Source: JBOGFC01 sp050742155
GTDB taxonomy: Bacteria; Actinomycetota; Acidimicrobiia; Spongiisociales; JALYHC01
NCBI GenBank assembly: GCA_050742155.1
Contig: JBOGFC010000129.1
Coordinates: 1 to 35,845 of the forward strand
Direction: 5' to 3'
Length of the DNA: 35,845 nucleotides
The notes under the pieces were generated by a model. That model made no database searches. It was not told where the DNA came from and saw only the letters and a program-made list of their open reading frames with translations. A program made the position numbers and the translations under genes. How positions within the stretch are numbered: the stretch's first letter is position 1; each line of letters opens with the position of its first letter. This document shows positions 13,742 to 20,884 of the stretch, one piece after another.

Positions 13742-15042
13742 GAGGGAACCGTCCCCACCTGGTTCTCGCTGGGTTCCGCGGGCTCCGGGAGAGGAGGCTG
13801 CAGATCGACCGTGAAGCAGAAACGGGACCCGGTCGGAAAGCGGGGCTCGAACCACAGCTCCCCTCCCATGGCCCGCACCAGTCGCCGGGCGATGGGGAGC
13901 CCGAGCCCGATGCCGGTCTCCCGGCGGCCGTCCCCCTTGGAGAGTTGCTCGAAGTGGTCGAAGATGCGCTGCTGGTGTGCTTGCGGCACCCCCGGTCCGT
14001 TGTCGGACACCACCACCACGTACTTGTCTCCCACCGGTGAGCCCTGCACGACCACCTGGTCGCCGCCGTACTTGAGAGCATTCTCCAAGAGGTTGCGGAT
14101 GACCTCCCTGACCCGATCCTCGTCGGCCCATACCATGACTCCCCCCGGGATGGCCACCGTGGCCTCCTTGGCGCCCCCGGTGGGGAAGAGCACGTCGGCG
14201 ATCCGGTAGGCGACCGGGCGCAACTCGAAGAGCCGGGGGTCGAATCGGAGGCGCCCGGCCTCCAGCCGGGGGATGATCAGGATGTCCTCCACCACCCTGG
14301 AGAGGTGCCGAGCCTGGTCGGTGATGATGTCGAGGAATTCATCGATCTCATGGGGCGGGGCCTGCCGCCATGCCTCCCGCAAGGTCTCGGAGAAGCCGGC
14401 GATGCTGGTGAGAGGGGTGCGGAGCTCGTGGCTCACCATCGCTACGAACTCGTTCTTCATCAGACCGGCCTTGCGCTCGGCCTCCAGCGCGGCTCGCTCG
14501 GCCTCCCTCACCTCATCGACCCGGCGGTCGGCCGCCGTGAACAGCCAGGCGGTGCCGGCGATGCCGAGCACCCCCACCAGGACGATCCAGATGGTCGCCT
14601 GCGGCTCGGGCACGGGAACGATCTGGAGAGTGAGGGGAGCGGTGATCGAGACGATCTCGGCAGTCACGAGGTAAAGCGTCATCCCGAAAGCTCGACGCAG
14701 GTCGAGCAGCAGGAAGGCGTCGGTCACCAGGAAGGCGAACACCACCGGGGCGCTTGCCACCGGGAGGCCACGGAAGAGTATGGCCACCGTGACCACCGCC
14801 CCGTCCAGGGCGAGAGACGCGAGTGGGGACTTATCAGGACGACGCAGTCGGAAGAGCGCCTGCCCGAGCACCAGCACCGCCAGAGCCAGCAGCCAGCTCT
14901 CGCCGGCCCAGCGCCCGGTGAGGATGCTGAGGATCCCTATCGTCAGAGCCGAGCCGGCCGCCAGCGCGCGGACCCGGTGGTAGGCCTGCCGGATGGCCGG
15001 ATAGTCGACGACCGGTGCCGGAGGGCGCGACAGCACATGCAT
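13714..15042 (-). CDS. Membrane sensor histidine kinase
   Basis: A 442-residue kinase. About six hydrophobic segments fill residues 25-175, with no large extracytoplasmic sensor, followed by a short coiled linker (ERAALEAERKAG). The HisKA motif is FVAMVSHELRTPLTSIAG (phospho-His), the N-box NLLENALKYG, G1 VVVSDNGPGVP, F-box RIFDHFEQL and G2 GIGLGLPIARRLV. It probably phosphorylates the divergently encoded receiver protein starting 107 bp away. The ATG at 15040-15042 is preferred over an upstream TTG because TACGTT ends 5 nt before it, matching the leaderless pattern seen elsewhere. The signal sensed is unknown. Confidence 0.9.
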   Translation of the reverse strand: MHVLSRPPAPVVDYPAIRQAYHRVRALAAGSALTIGILSILTGRWAGESWLLALAVLVLGQALFRLRRPDKSPLASLALDGAVVTVAILFRGLPVASAPVVFAFLVTDAFLLLDLRRAFGMTLYLVTAEIVSITAPLTLQIVPVPEPQATIWIVLVGVLGIAGTAWLFTAADRRVDEVREAERAALEAERKAGLMKNEFVAMVSHELRTPLTSIAGFSETLREAWRQAPPHEIDEFLDIITDQARHLSRVVEDILIIPRLEAGRLRFDPRLFELRPVAYRIADVLFPTGGAKEATVAIPGGVMVWADEDRVREVIRNLLENALKYGGDQVVVQGSPVGDKYVVVVSDNGPGVPQAHQQRIFDHFEQLSKGDGRRETGIGLGLPIARRLVRAMGGELWFEPRFPTGSRFCFTVDLQPPLPEPAEPSENQVGTVPSYVPSPSVS

Positions 15043-15047
15043 GCATG

Positions 15048-15053
15048 AACGTA
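15048..15053 (-). promoter_or_regulatory. -10 box for the histidine kinase
   Basis: TACGTT on the minus strand ends 5 nt before the kinase ATG, consistent with a leaderless transcript. It decides the start over the TTG at 15058-15060, which would lie upstream of the box. Confidence 0.45.
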
Positions 15054-15149
15054 TCGGCAAGGTACCTCCGGCCGTTGAGCGGTTTGGGCCGCCACCGGTC
15101 CTGGTCGGGCCGGGGCTGCGCTGGCAGAATGGGCACGGAAAGGTGGGAC

Positions 15150-15521
15150 ATGAAGGTCCGCGTTCTGGTGGCGGAGGACGAGCCCACCATCTCGCTGGTG
15201 GTGTGCCGATCGTTGGAAGCGGCCGGCTACCAGGTGGTGGCCGCCCGGGACGGCTTGCAGGCGCTGGAGGCGGGTTTGAGGGAGAAGTTCGACCTAGCCA
15301 TCCTCGACCAGCAGATGCCCGGCCTGCAGGGGATCGAGGTGCTGCAGAAGTGGCGCGAGCAGGAAAGGCACTTCCCGGTGATGTTCCTCTCCGCCATGGC
15401 CGATGAGGAGGACGTGGTGCGGGGACTCGAGCTGGGGGCAGTCGACTATATCCGCAAGCCGTTCAGCGCTCGGGAGCTGCTGGCTCGGGTGCGGGCCCAT
15501 CTCCCCCGCGAGGTGCCCTGA
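15150..15521 (+). CDS. Receiver-only response regulator
   Basis: A 123-residue stand-alone CheY-like receiver with no output domain. Acidic pocket residues are in VLVAEDEPT, the phospho-acceptor Asp is in LAILDQQMPGLQG, the switch Ser in VMFLSAMADEED and the Lys in DYIRKPFSARELL. It would act through protein contacts, as a phosphorelay intermediate or as the partner of the divergent kinase. The ATG at 15150 follows AAGGTGGGA. Its last 59 bp overlap, antisense, the 3' end of the flippase gene. Confidence 0.88.
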   Translation: MKVRVLVAEDEPTISLVVCRSLEAAGYQVVAARDGLQALEAGLREKFDLAILDQQMPGLQGIEVLQKWREQERHFPVMFLSAMADEEDVVRGLELGAVDYIRKPFSARELLARVRAHLPREVP

Positions 15522-16959
15522 ACAGATCTCGAACCAGGAGCCTGTCCTCCGAAGGGAGCACCACCGGCAAGGCGATCAGCCAGAGCACGCCGAACGCCAC
15601 GCCCAGAGCTACCGCCAGCCCGAGGTCCTCTACTCGCCATGGGCGCAGGACCGCCAGGAGGGCCACCCCGGCCAGGCCGAGCACCAAGACCCGGGCCAGC
15701 CGCCGGTCGAAGGGAAGCAGCCCGGTCAAGAGTCGAGCCTCGACCAGCCGGGCCACATTGACAACGAGGAGGGAGCCGGCCCAGGCCCAGGCGGCCCCCT
15801 CGATGCCGAGGCGGGGGATGAGGAGGAAGTTGGTAGCCACGTTGAGGATGAGGAGCAGGGCGTTGTTCCAGAAGTTCCAGACCGGGAAGCCGGTCATCGC
15901 CAGCAGGTTGGCGCCCGGGCCGGTCACCACGTTGATGATCTGCCCGAACGCCAGGATGCGCAGAACCGTGGCCCCGGAGGGAAACTCCGTTCCGAAGACG
16001 CCCAGCAGCGGGGCCGGGAAGGCGGCCAGCAGGAGGTAGAAGGGGACGGAGAGGGCGGTCACCAGCCGGGTCACCCGGCGGTAGAGGCTTCCCAGCCCGA
16101 GCCGGTCGCCGCCGGCCCACAGCGAGGCCGCCCACGGTTGGAAGGCGGTGTTGAAGGCGGTGAGGAAGAGCGTCGGGATGAGGGCCAGCCGGACGGCCGC
16201 TCCGTAGACGCCGACGTCTCCCTCGGCGAGCAGGGCGGCGATGATCAGCGTGTCGGCCCAGAAGAGGGCCACGTCGAGCACGCCCGATCCCCCCTGGGCG
16301 GAGGCGTAGGGAACCACCTCCTTCCACTCCCACCCGGACCAGCCGTCGGGCAGGGCGCGGCGGGCGAACCACCAGGCCAGCCCCAACCCCGTCAGCGCGG
16401 CGAGGAAATAGGACCACAGGGCCGCCACCTCGGCCAGGCCCAGGGTGAACAAGGGCAGGAAGAGGACGATCCGGGCGACGGGGACCACCAGCCCGTCGGT
16501 GAGGTTGGTGGGACCCATCCGTCCGGCCCCCCGGGTGGCGGCCAGCAGCACGGCCGTGAGCGCCAGAGGCAGACTGCTGAGGACTGCCAATCCCCAAATG
16601 AGCCGGCGCTGGGGGATGTCGGGGGAGGGCAGGAGCTGCCGCACGGCGGGTTCGGTCAACACCAGCGCGGCCGCCGTCAGGACCAGCCCCACCCCGCCGG
16701 CCAGGACGAGAGCCGTGCGCAGTACCCGACGGGCTCGGGCGCTCTCGCCGGCGGCCAGGACGTGGGCCACGTAGCGGACCGTGGCGGTGCGTGGACCACT
16801 CTCGGCGACGGCTTCCAGCAACCCCGCCACAGCCACGGCGATCATGTAGATCCCCAACCCCTCGGCGCCCAGCAGCCGGCCGAGCAGCAGGGCGAGCAAG
16901 AAACCGAACAGGAGCCGGCCGCTCCCGCCCAGGGCGTTCTGGAGGGCCCCACCCAGCAT
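15463..16959 (-). CDS. Polysaccharide/lipid-linked oligosaccharide flippase (MOP superfamily)
   Basis: A 498-residue integral membrane protein with about 12-14 hydrophobic segments, resembling Wzx/RfbX or MurJ-like flippases. Family-like features are the N-terminal GRLLGAEGLGIYMIAVA, the central DVALFWADTLIIAALL and GVYGAAVRLALIPTLF segments, and NVATNFLLIPRLGIEGAAWA. It would move a lipid-linked sugar across the cytoplasmic membrane. The start is uncertain: ATG at 16957-16959 is chosen; a GTG at 16975-16977 would add six residues. It follows the PHP gene by about 50 bp on the same strand. No glycosyltransferases are nearby, so the substrate is unknown. Confidence 0.82.
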   Translation of the reverse strand: MLGGALQNALGGSGRLLFGFLLALLLGRLLGAEGLGIYMIAVAVAGLLEAVAESGPRTATVRYVAHVLAAGESARARRVLRTALVLAGGVGLVLTAAALVLTEPAVRQLLPSPDIPQRRLIWGLAVLSSLPLALTAVLLAATRGAGRMGPTNLTDGLVVPVARIVLFLPLFTLGLAEVAALWSYFLAALTGLGLAWWFARRALPDGWSGWEWKEVVPYASAQGGSGVLDVALFWADTLIIAALLAEGDVGVYGAAVRLALIPTLFLTAFNTAFQPWAASLWAGGDRLGLGSLYRRVTRLVTALSVPFYLLLAAFPAPLLGVFGTEFPSGATVLRILAFGQIINVVTGPGANLLAMTGFPVWNFWNNALLLILNVATNFLLIPRLGIEGAAWAWAGSLLVVNVARLVEARLLTGLLPFDRRLARVLVLGLAGVALLAVLRPWRVEDLGLAVALGVAFGVLWLIALPVVLPSEDRLLVRDLFRAPRGGDGPAPEPAAPER

Positions 16960-17009
16960 GCTCGCTTCGCGCCTCACGCGGGTCGAGTCTCGCAGCCCCG
17001 AGCCCGATC

Positions 17010-17861
17010 TCAGGTGACCAGCGCCCCCCGAGCCCGCTCCAGCTCCTCGAGGACCGCCGCGGGGACCGCCAGGTCGCCCTGCCCGCGGCCGATCCGAAGC
17101 CAGGGCTTGTAGGAACCGTGATAATCGGACCCGCCGGTGGGGATGAGGCCGATGAGCCGGGCCAGCTCGGCCAGGCGGAGCCGCTCCTCGGGTAGGTAGT
17201 CCGAGTAGTAGCACTCCAGCCCGACCAGCCCGGAGCGGACCAACCCGATCAAGGCCTGTCTCATCGGCTCCGGGGCGAGGCCCAGAGTGTGGGGATGGGC
17301 CAGTACCGGTAGCGCCCCGGAGCCCCGGGCCAGGGCGATGGCCTCTTCGGGCCGGAGCCGGTGCCGCTCCACATAGCCGGGCCGGCCCTTGGCGAGCAGC
17401 TCCTGGAAAGCGCTGGAGAAACTCGGGACCACGCCCTTTCGGACCAGTACGGCCGCGAAGTGGGGACGGCCCACGCTGTGGCCGTCGGCCTCGGCCTCCA
17501 CCTCTTCCAAAGTGATGTCGATGCCCAGGCCGTGCAGCTGCTCGACCAGGCGACGGTTACGGTCCTCCCGCCACCTGTGGAGCTCCTCGAGGCGCTCCTG
17601 AAATGGACCGGGGCCCGGTCCGAGGAACAGGACCAGCATGTGCAGCGACCCGGGCTGCCAGTCGCAGGAGATCTCCACGCCCGGCACGAGCTGCACGTCG
17701 TGTTGCAGCGCGGCTTCCTGGGCGGCTGGAAGGCCGGCCGCCGTGTCGTGGTCCGTGAGAGCCACCGCCTGCAACCCCGCCTGGGCGGCCCGGGCGATCA
17801 GCTCGGCCGGGGTGTCGGAGCCGTCCGAGAGGTTGCTGTGGGTGTGCAGGTCGACGGTCAT
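17010..17861 (-). CDS. PHP-domain metal-dependent phosphoesterase
   Basis: A 283-residue PHP protein of the TrpH/YciV type. Metal-binding motifs are DLHTHSNLSDGSDTPAEL (HxH), ALTDHDTAAGLPAA, PGVEISCDW, LPVLAHPHTLG and GGSDYHGSYKP. Homologues hydrolyse 3'-phosphoadenosine 5'-phosphate or short 5'-phosphorylated oligonucleotides; which applies here cannot be told. The ATG at 17859-17861 lies 8 bp after the stop of a tiny membrane protein gene on the same strand and begins right at the domain, so the longer frame to 17951 is rejected. Confidence 0.9.
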   Translation of the reverse strand: MTVDLHTHSNLSDGSDTPAELIARAAQAGLQAVALTDHDTAAGLPAAQEAALQHDVQLVPGVEISCDWQPGSLHMLVLFLGPGPGPFQERLEELHRWREDRNRRLVEQLHGLGIDITLEEVEAEADGHSVGRPHFAAVLVRKGVVPSFSSAFQELLAKGRPGYVERHRLRPEEAIALARGSGALPVLAHPHTLGLAPEPMRQALIGLVRSGLVGLECYYSDYLPEERLRLAELARLIGLIPTGGSDYHGSYKPWLRIGRGQGDLAVPAAVLEELERARGALVT

Positions 17862-17869
17862 TGGCCTGA

Positions 17870-18037
17870 TCAGCGGGAGAGGAAGGTGACCAAGGTGCCT
17901 ACGGCCAGGATCAAGCCGGTGACCACCAGCCAGGTGCGGACCAGCCCCCACAGCTGCCGGGTGCGGCGCTGCCGGGCCAGTTGAATCTGCTTCTGTGACC
18001 GGCGTTCCTTCTGGCGCCGGCGCTTCTCGGTGGCCAC
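17870..18037 (-). CDS. Small single-span membrane protein (55 aa)
   Basis: A 55-residue protein with a very basic N-terminus (VATEKRRRQKERRSQKQ) and one C-terminal membrane span (LVRTWLVVTGLILAVGTLV), so probably N-in. The GTG at 18035-18037 is preceded by TACGCT 7 nt upstream, a leaderless-type promoter, and the stop is 8 bp before the PHP ATG. The basic start resembles those of actinobacterial membrane-anchored cyclophilin-like proteins, but no such domain follows. Function is unknown; it may lead an operon with the PHP and flippase genes. Confidence 0.65.
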   Translation of the reverse strand: MATEKRRRQKERRSQKQIQLARQRRTRQLWGLVRTWLVVTGLILAVGTLVTFLSR

Positions 18038-18044
18038 CCGGATC

Positions 18045-18050
18045 AGCGTA
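18045..18050 (-). promoter_or_regulatory. -10 box of the small membrane protein/PHP/flippase operon
   Basis: TACGCT on the minus strand ends 7 nt before the GTG start, matching the leaderless pattern. Confidence 0.45.
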
Positions 18051-18064
18051 GCCGCCTGGCTACC

Positions 18065-18175
18065 GGGGGGTTTGGGGGGTCAGGGCGGCCCGGAAGCTGC
18101 CGAGACGATCGCACCTGTGGAGAGCCGCCGGACCCCCCAAGAGGAAAGGGGGGTTTGGGGGTCAGGGCGGCCCGG
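18065..18175 (+). repeat. G-rich direct repeat pair upstream of lysC
   Basis: Two near-identical 28-29-bp units, 18065-18093 and 18148-18175, each made of G6-TTT-G5/6-TC-AGGGCGGCCCGG. Between them GACCCCCCAA (18131-18140) can pair with the start of the second unit. Each plus-strand copy has four G-runs and could form a quadruplex. The units lie 62-172 bp before the lysC start. Confidence 0.8.
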
Positions 18176-18206
18176 CGAGCTCCCAGACCGCCTAAGGCCC
18201 GAACGG

Positions 18207-18212
18207 TACACT
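18207..18212 (+). promoter_or_regulatory. Possible -10 box for lysC
   Basis: TACACT fits a -10 hexamer and would give an RNA leader of about 19-20 nt. No -35 element is clear. Confidence 0.4.
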
Positions 18213-18237
18213 CGCGCCGGACGATTCGAGGTGCGCG

Positions 18238-19473
18238 ATGGCCCTCCTGGTGCAGAAGTATGGGGGCAGCTCGGTGGCCGACGCCGAGCGGGTCCGGATG
18301 GTGGCCAGCCGGGTGGCGGAGGCGCGCCGAGCCGGACACGACGTGGTGGTGGTGATCTCGGCGATGGGCGACACCACCGACGACCTGATCGCCCTGGCCA
18401 AGCAGGTCACCCCGTCGCCCCCGGAGCGGGAGATGGACATGCTCCTCACCGCCGGGGAGCGGATCGCCATGGCGCTGCTGGCCATGGCCATCCATGAAGA
18501 AGGAGTGGAGGCGATGAGCCTGACCGGCTCGCAGGCGGGGATCCTCACCGACACCTCGCACGGACGGGCCAAGATCCTCGAGATCAAGGGAGACCGGGTG
18601 AGGGAGGGCCTCCGGGCCGGCCGGGTGGTGATCGTGGCCGGCTATCAGGGGGTGAGCCCGGACACCAAGGACGTGACCACGTTGGGGAGGGGAGGCTCGG
18701 ACGCCACCGCGGTGGCGCTGGCCGCCGCCCTGGGCGCCGACGCCTGCGAGATCTTCACCGATGTGGACGGGGTGTACACGGGGGACCCGCGCCTCGTCCC
18801 TGAGGCTCGCAAGCTGGACGAGGTGACCTACGAGGAGATGCTCGAGCTGGCCGGGGCCGGGGCCAAGGTGCTCATGCTCCGCTCGGTGGAGTTCGCCCGG
18901 GGCTTCGACATCCCCCTCCACGTGCGTTCCTCTCTCCACGACCGTCCGGGCACGTGGGTGAAGGGCACCGCCCTGGAGCAGGCCATCGTGAGCGGCATCG
19001 CCCACGACGCCACCGAGACCAAGATCACCGTCCTGGGTGTGCCACACCGGCCCGGGGGGGCCGCCGAGCTGTTCGGTCCGATCGCCGCCCAGGGGCTCAG
19101 CGTGGACATGATCGTCCAGCATCTGTCGCGAGATGGCTCAACCGACATCAGCTTCATGGTCCCGGCGGCCGACACCGAGGTGGCTCGAGCGGTGGCTGAG
19201 GTGGCGGTCGGGCGGTTGGGAGCCTCGGGCGTGCAGGTCGACGAGCGGGTGGCCAAGGTGTCCGTGGTGGGAGCCGGGATGAGGTCCCATCCAGGGGTGG
19301 CGGCGCTGGTCTTCAGCACCCTGGCCGACCAGGGAATCACCATCGAGATGATCAGCACCTCGAGCATCCGCATCTCGTGTGTCGTACCGGTCGAGCGAGT
19401 GGAGGAGGCCGTGCGGAGCCTCCATGCCGCCTTCGAGCCCCCCACCTACCAGATCGAGGAGGTGCAGGGATGA
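18238..19473 (+). CDS. lysC: Aspartate kinase
   Basis: A 411-residue monofunctional aspartokinase, first step of the Lys/Thr/Met pathway. The nucleotide-binding start is LLVQKYGGSSVADAERV; the catalytic core includes LGRGGSDATAVALAAALGA and ACEIFTDVDGVYTGDPRLVP. Two C-terminal ACT domains begin near TKITVLGVPHRPGGAAELF and AKVSVVGAGMRSHPGVAAL and should bind Lys and/or Thr for feedback control. The ATG at 18238 gives the standard N-terminus. asd starts within its stop codon (ATGA), so the two are translationally coupled. An internal start for a separate regulatory subunit, as in corynebacterial lysC, cannot be decided. Confidence 0.96.
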   Translation: MALLVQKYGGSSVADAERVRMVASRVAEARRAGHDVVVVISAMGDTTDDLIALAKQVTPSPPEREMDMLLTAGERIAMALLAMAIHEEGVEAMSLTGSQAGILTDTSHGRAKILEIKGDRVREGLRAGRVVIVAGYQGVSPDTKDVTTLGRGGSDATAVALAAALGADACEIFTDVDGVYTGDPRLVPEARKLDEVTYEEMLELAGAGAKVLMLRSVEFARGFDIPLHVRSSLHDRPGTWVKGTALEQAIVSGIAHDATETKITVLGVPHRPGGAAELFGPIAAQGLSVDMIVQHLSRDGSTDISFMVPAADTEVARAVAEVAVGRLGASGVQVDERVAKVSVVGAGMRSHPGVAALVFSTLADQGITIEMISTSSIRISCVVPVERVEEAVRSLHAAFEPPTYQIEEVQG

Positions 19474-20495
19474 CCACGGTGGGGGTGGCCGGGGCGACCG
19501 GCCTGGTGGGCCGGACCATCCTGGCCATCCTGGCGGAGCGAGCCTTCCCGGTCGACGAGCTGCGGGTATTCGCCTCGACCCGGTCGGCGGGGAGCAAGCT
19601 GGAGACCGCTTGGGGTGAGGTCGAGGTGGAGGACCTGGCCGAGGCGGACCCCGGCGGGATCGACCTGGCGCTGTTCTCGGCCGGCGCCGAGCGTTCCCGG
19701 GCCCACGCCGGTCGCTTCGTCGAGCGGGGGGCGGTGGTGGACAACTCCTCCGCCTTCCGGATGGACCCGCAGGTCCCGCTGGTGGTCGTGGGCGTCAACG
19801 ATGCCGACCTGGACGCCCACCGTGGGTTGGTGGCCAATCCCAACTGCACCACCATCGCCTTGGTCATGGCGGCCGCTCCCCTCCATCGCCGGGCCGGGCT
19901 GCGCAAGGTGGTGGCCAGCTCCTACCAGTCCGTGTCGGGGTCCGGACAACGGGGAATCGCCGAGCTTCGACGGCAGGTGACCGCCCTGGGAGCGGACTAC
20001 GAGGCGCTGGCGGCCGGGGGGTGGAAGGATCCCGGCTCCGAGGTCTATGCGCGCCCCATCGGTTGGAACGTGATCCCCTTTGCCGGCACGGAGGCCGAGG
20101 GCGGCTATACAGACGAGGAGTGGAAGCTGGTCGGCGAGACTCGCAAGATCCTCGGTCTCCCTGGCCTGGCGCTGGAGGCCACCTGCGTGCGAGTGCCGGT
20201 GGCGGTGGGGCACGCGGTCTCGGCCTCCCTGTGGTTCGAGCAGCCGGTCACCAGCGAGGGGGCCGCCGGGGTGCTGCGGGATTCGCCGGGGGTGGAGCTC
20301 TGGGAGGAAGGGATTCCCACTCCGCTCGACGCGGCCGGCCGAGATGAGGTCCTGGTCGGCAGGCTGCGGGAGACCCTGGGCGAGCCGGGGGGGATCAATC
20401 TGTGGGTGGTGAGCGACAACCTGCGCAAGGGAGCCGCCCTCAACGCGGTGCAGATCGGCGAGCAGTTGCTCGAGCTGGGCCAGATCGGCGATTAG
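19470..20495 (+). CDS. asd: Aspartate-semialdehyde dehydrogenase
   Basis: A 341-residue enzyme converting aspartyl phosphate to aspartate semialdehyde with NADPH. The dinucleotide motif is VGVAGATGLVGRTIL; the active-site Cys is in VANPNCTTIALVM, with SSYQSVSGSGQRG and the later CVRVPVAVGHAVSASL carrying the catalytic His. It starts inside the lysC stop codon. A hairpin follows its stop. This is the last clearly core gene before the accessory part of the window. Confidence 0.96.
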   Translation: MTTVGVAGATGLVGRTILAILAERAFPVDELRVFASTRSAGSKLETAWGEVEVEDLAEADPGGIDLALFSAGAERSRAHAGRFVERGAVVDNSSAFRMDPQVPLVVVGVNDADLDAHRGLVANPNCTTIALVMAAAPLHRRAGLRKVVASSYQSVSGSGQRGIAELRRQVTALGADYEALAAGGWKDPGSEVYARPIGWNVIPFAGTEAEGGYTDEEWKLVGETRKILGLPGLALEATCVRVPVAVGHAVSASLWFEQPVTSEGAAGVLRDSPGVELWEEGIPTPLDAAGRDEVLVGRLRETLGEPGGINLWVVSDNLRKGAALNAVQIGEQLLELGQIGD

Positions 20496-20529
20496 GGGCG
20501 GTCACTGAGGCGCAGGTGCGCCGTGCCCC
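20495..20529 (+). terminator. Nested hairpin after asd
   Basis: Inner arms GGCGC/GCGCC (20509-20513, 20518-20522) are enclosed by GGGGC/GCCCC (20495-20499, 20525-20529), starting at the asd stop codon. There is no U-run. It probably ends the lysC-asd transcript. Confidence 0.5.
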
Positions 20530-20870
20530 AGACATGTTTAAGACGGCCAGGTCGGCAAGGATGGCGGCATCACGTAATGAACGACCCGCTCCGGTCCGGG
20601 CGTCGGCTCCACCGCCAACCCGAGCAGCGTGCCAGGGCATTGCGGGAGTGTTGGTGGCGACCATGAGGTCACACCGGCGAGATCGGCGGGCAGCCGCAAT
20701 GGGAGACCGTCATCGATCTCTCAGCACTCGACGGCGAGGCCGATCTCGGTGGCGATCATCCCTCCCCTCCCACCATAGAGGCTGATTCCACCTCGCCGTT
20801 GAGGACGCCTCAAAAGGCGGGGGCAGCGAGCTGGCGGCGAACGAAACTGCCGATGCCGGTCACCTGACTG
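20530..20870. other. Gene-free boundary region after asd
   Basis: No frame in these 340 bp shows a convincing protein; the open frames are short and Arg/Ser-rich, as expected from unselected GC-rich DNA. The region marks the change from core to accessory content. Decayed gene remnants are possible but not identified. Confidence 0.4.
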
Positions 20871-20876
20871 TAAAGT
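20871..20876 (+). promoter_or_regulatory. -10 box for the 603-aa protein
   Basis: TAAAGT ends 8 nt before the ATG at 20885 and supports that codon over the in-frame GTG at 20879. Confidence 0.4.
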
Positions 20877-20884
20877 CGGTGTGG

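Noticed and set aside
18050..18237. Lysine riboswitch upstream of lysC
   Set aside because: The region is dominated by G-run repeats, and I see none of the conserved lysine-aptamer elements.
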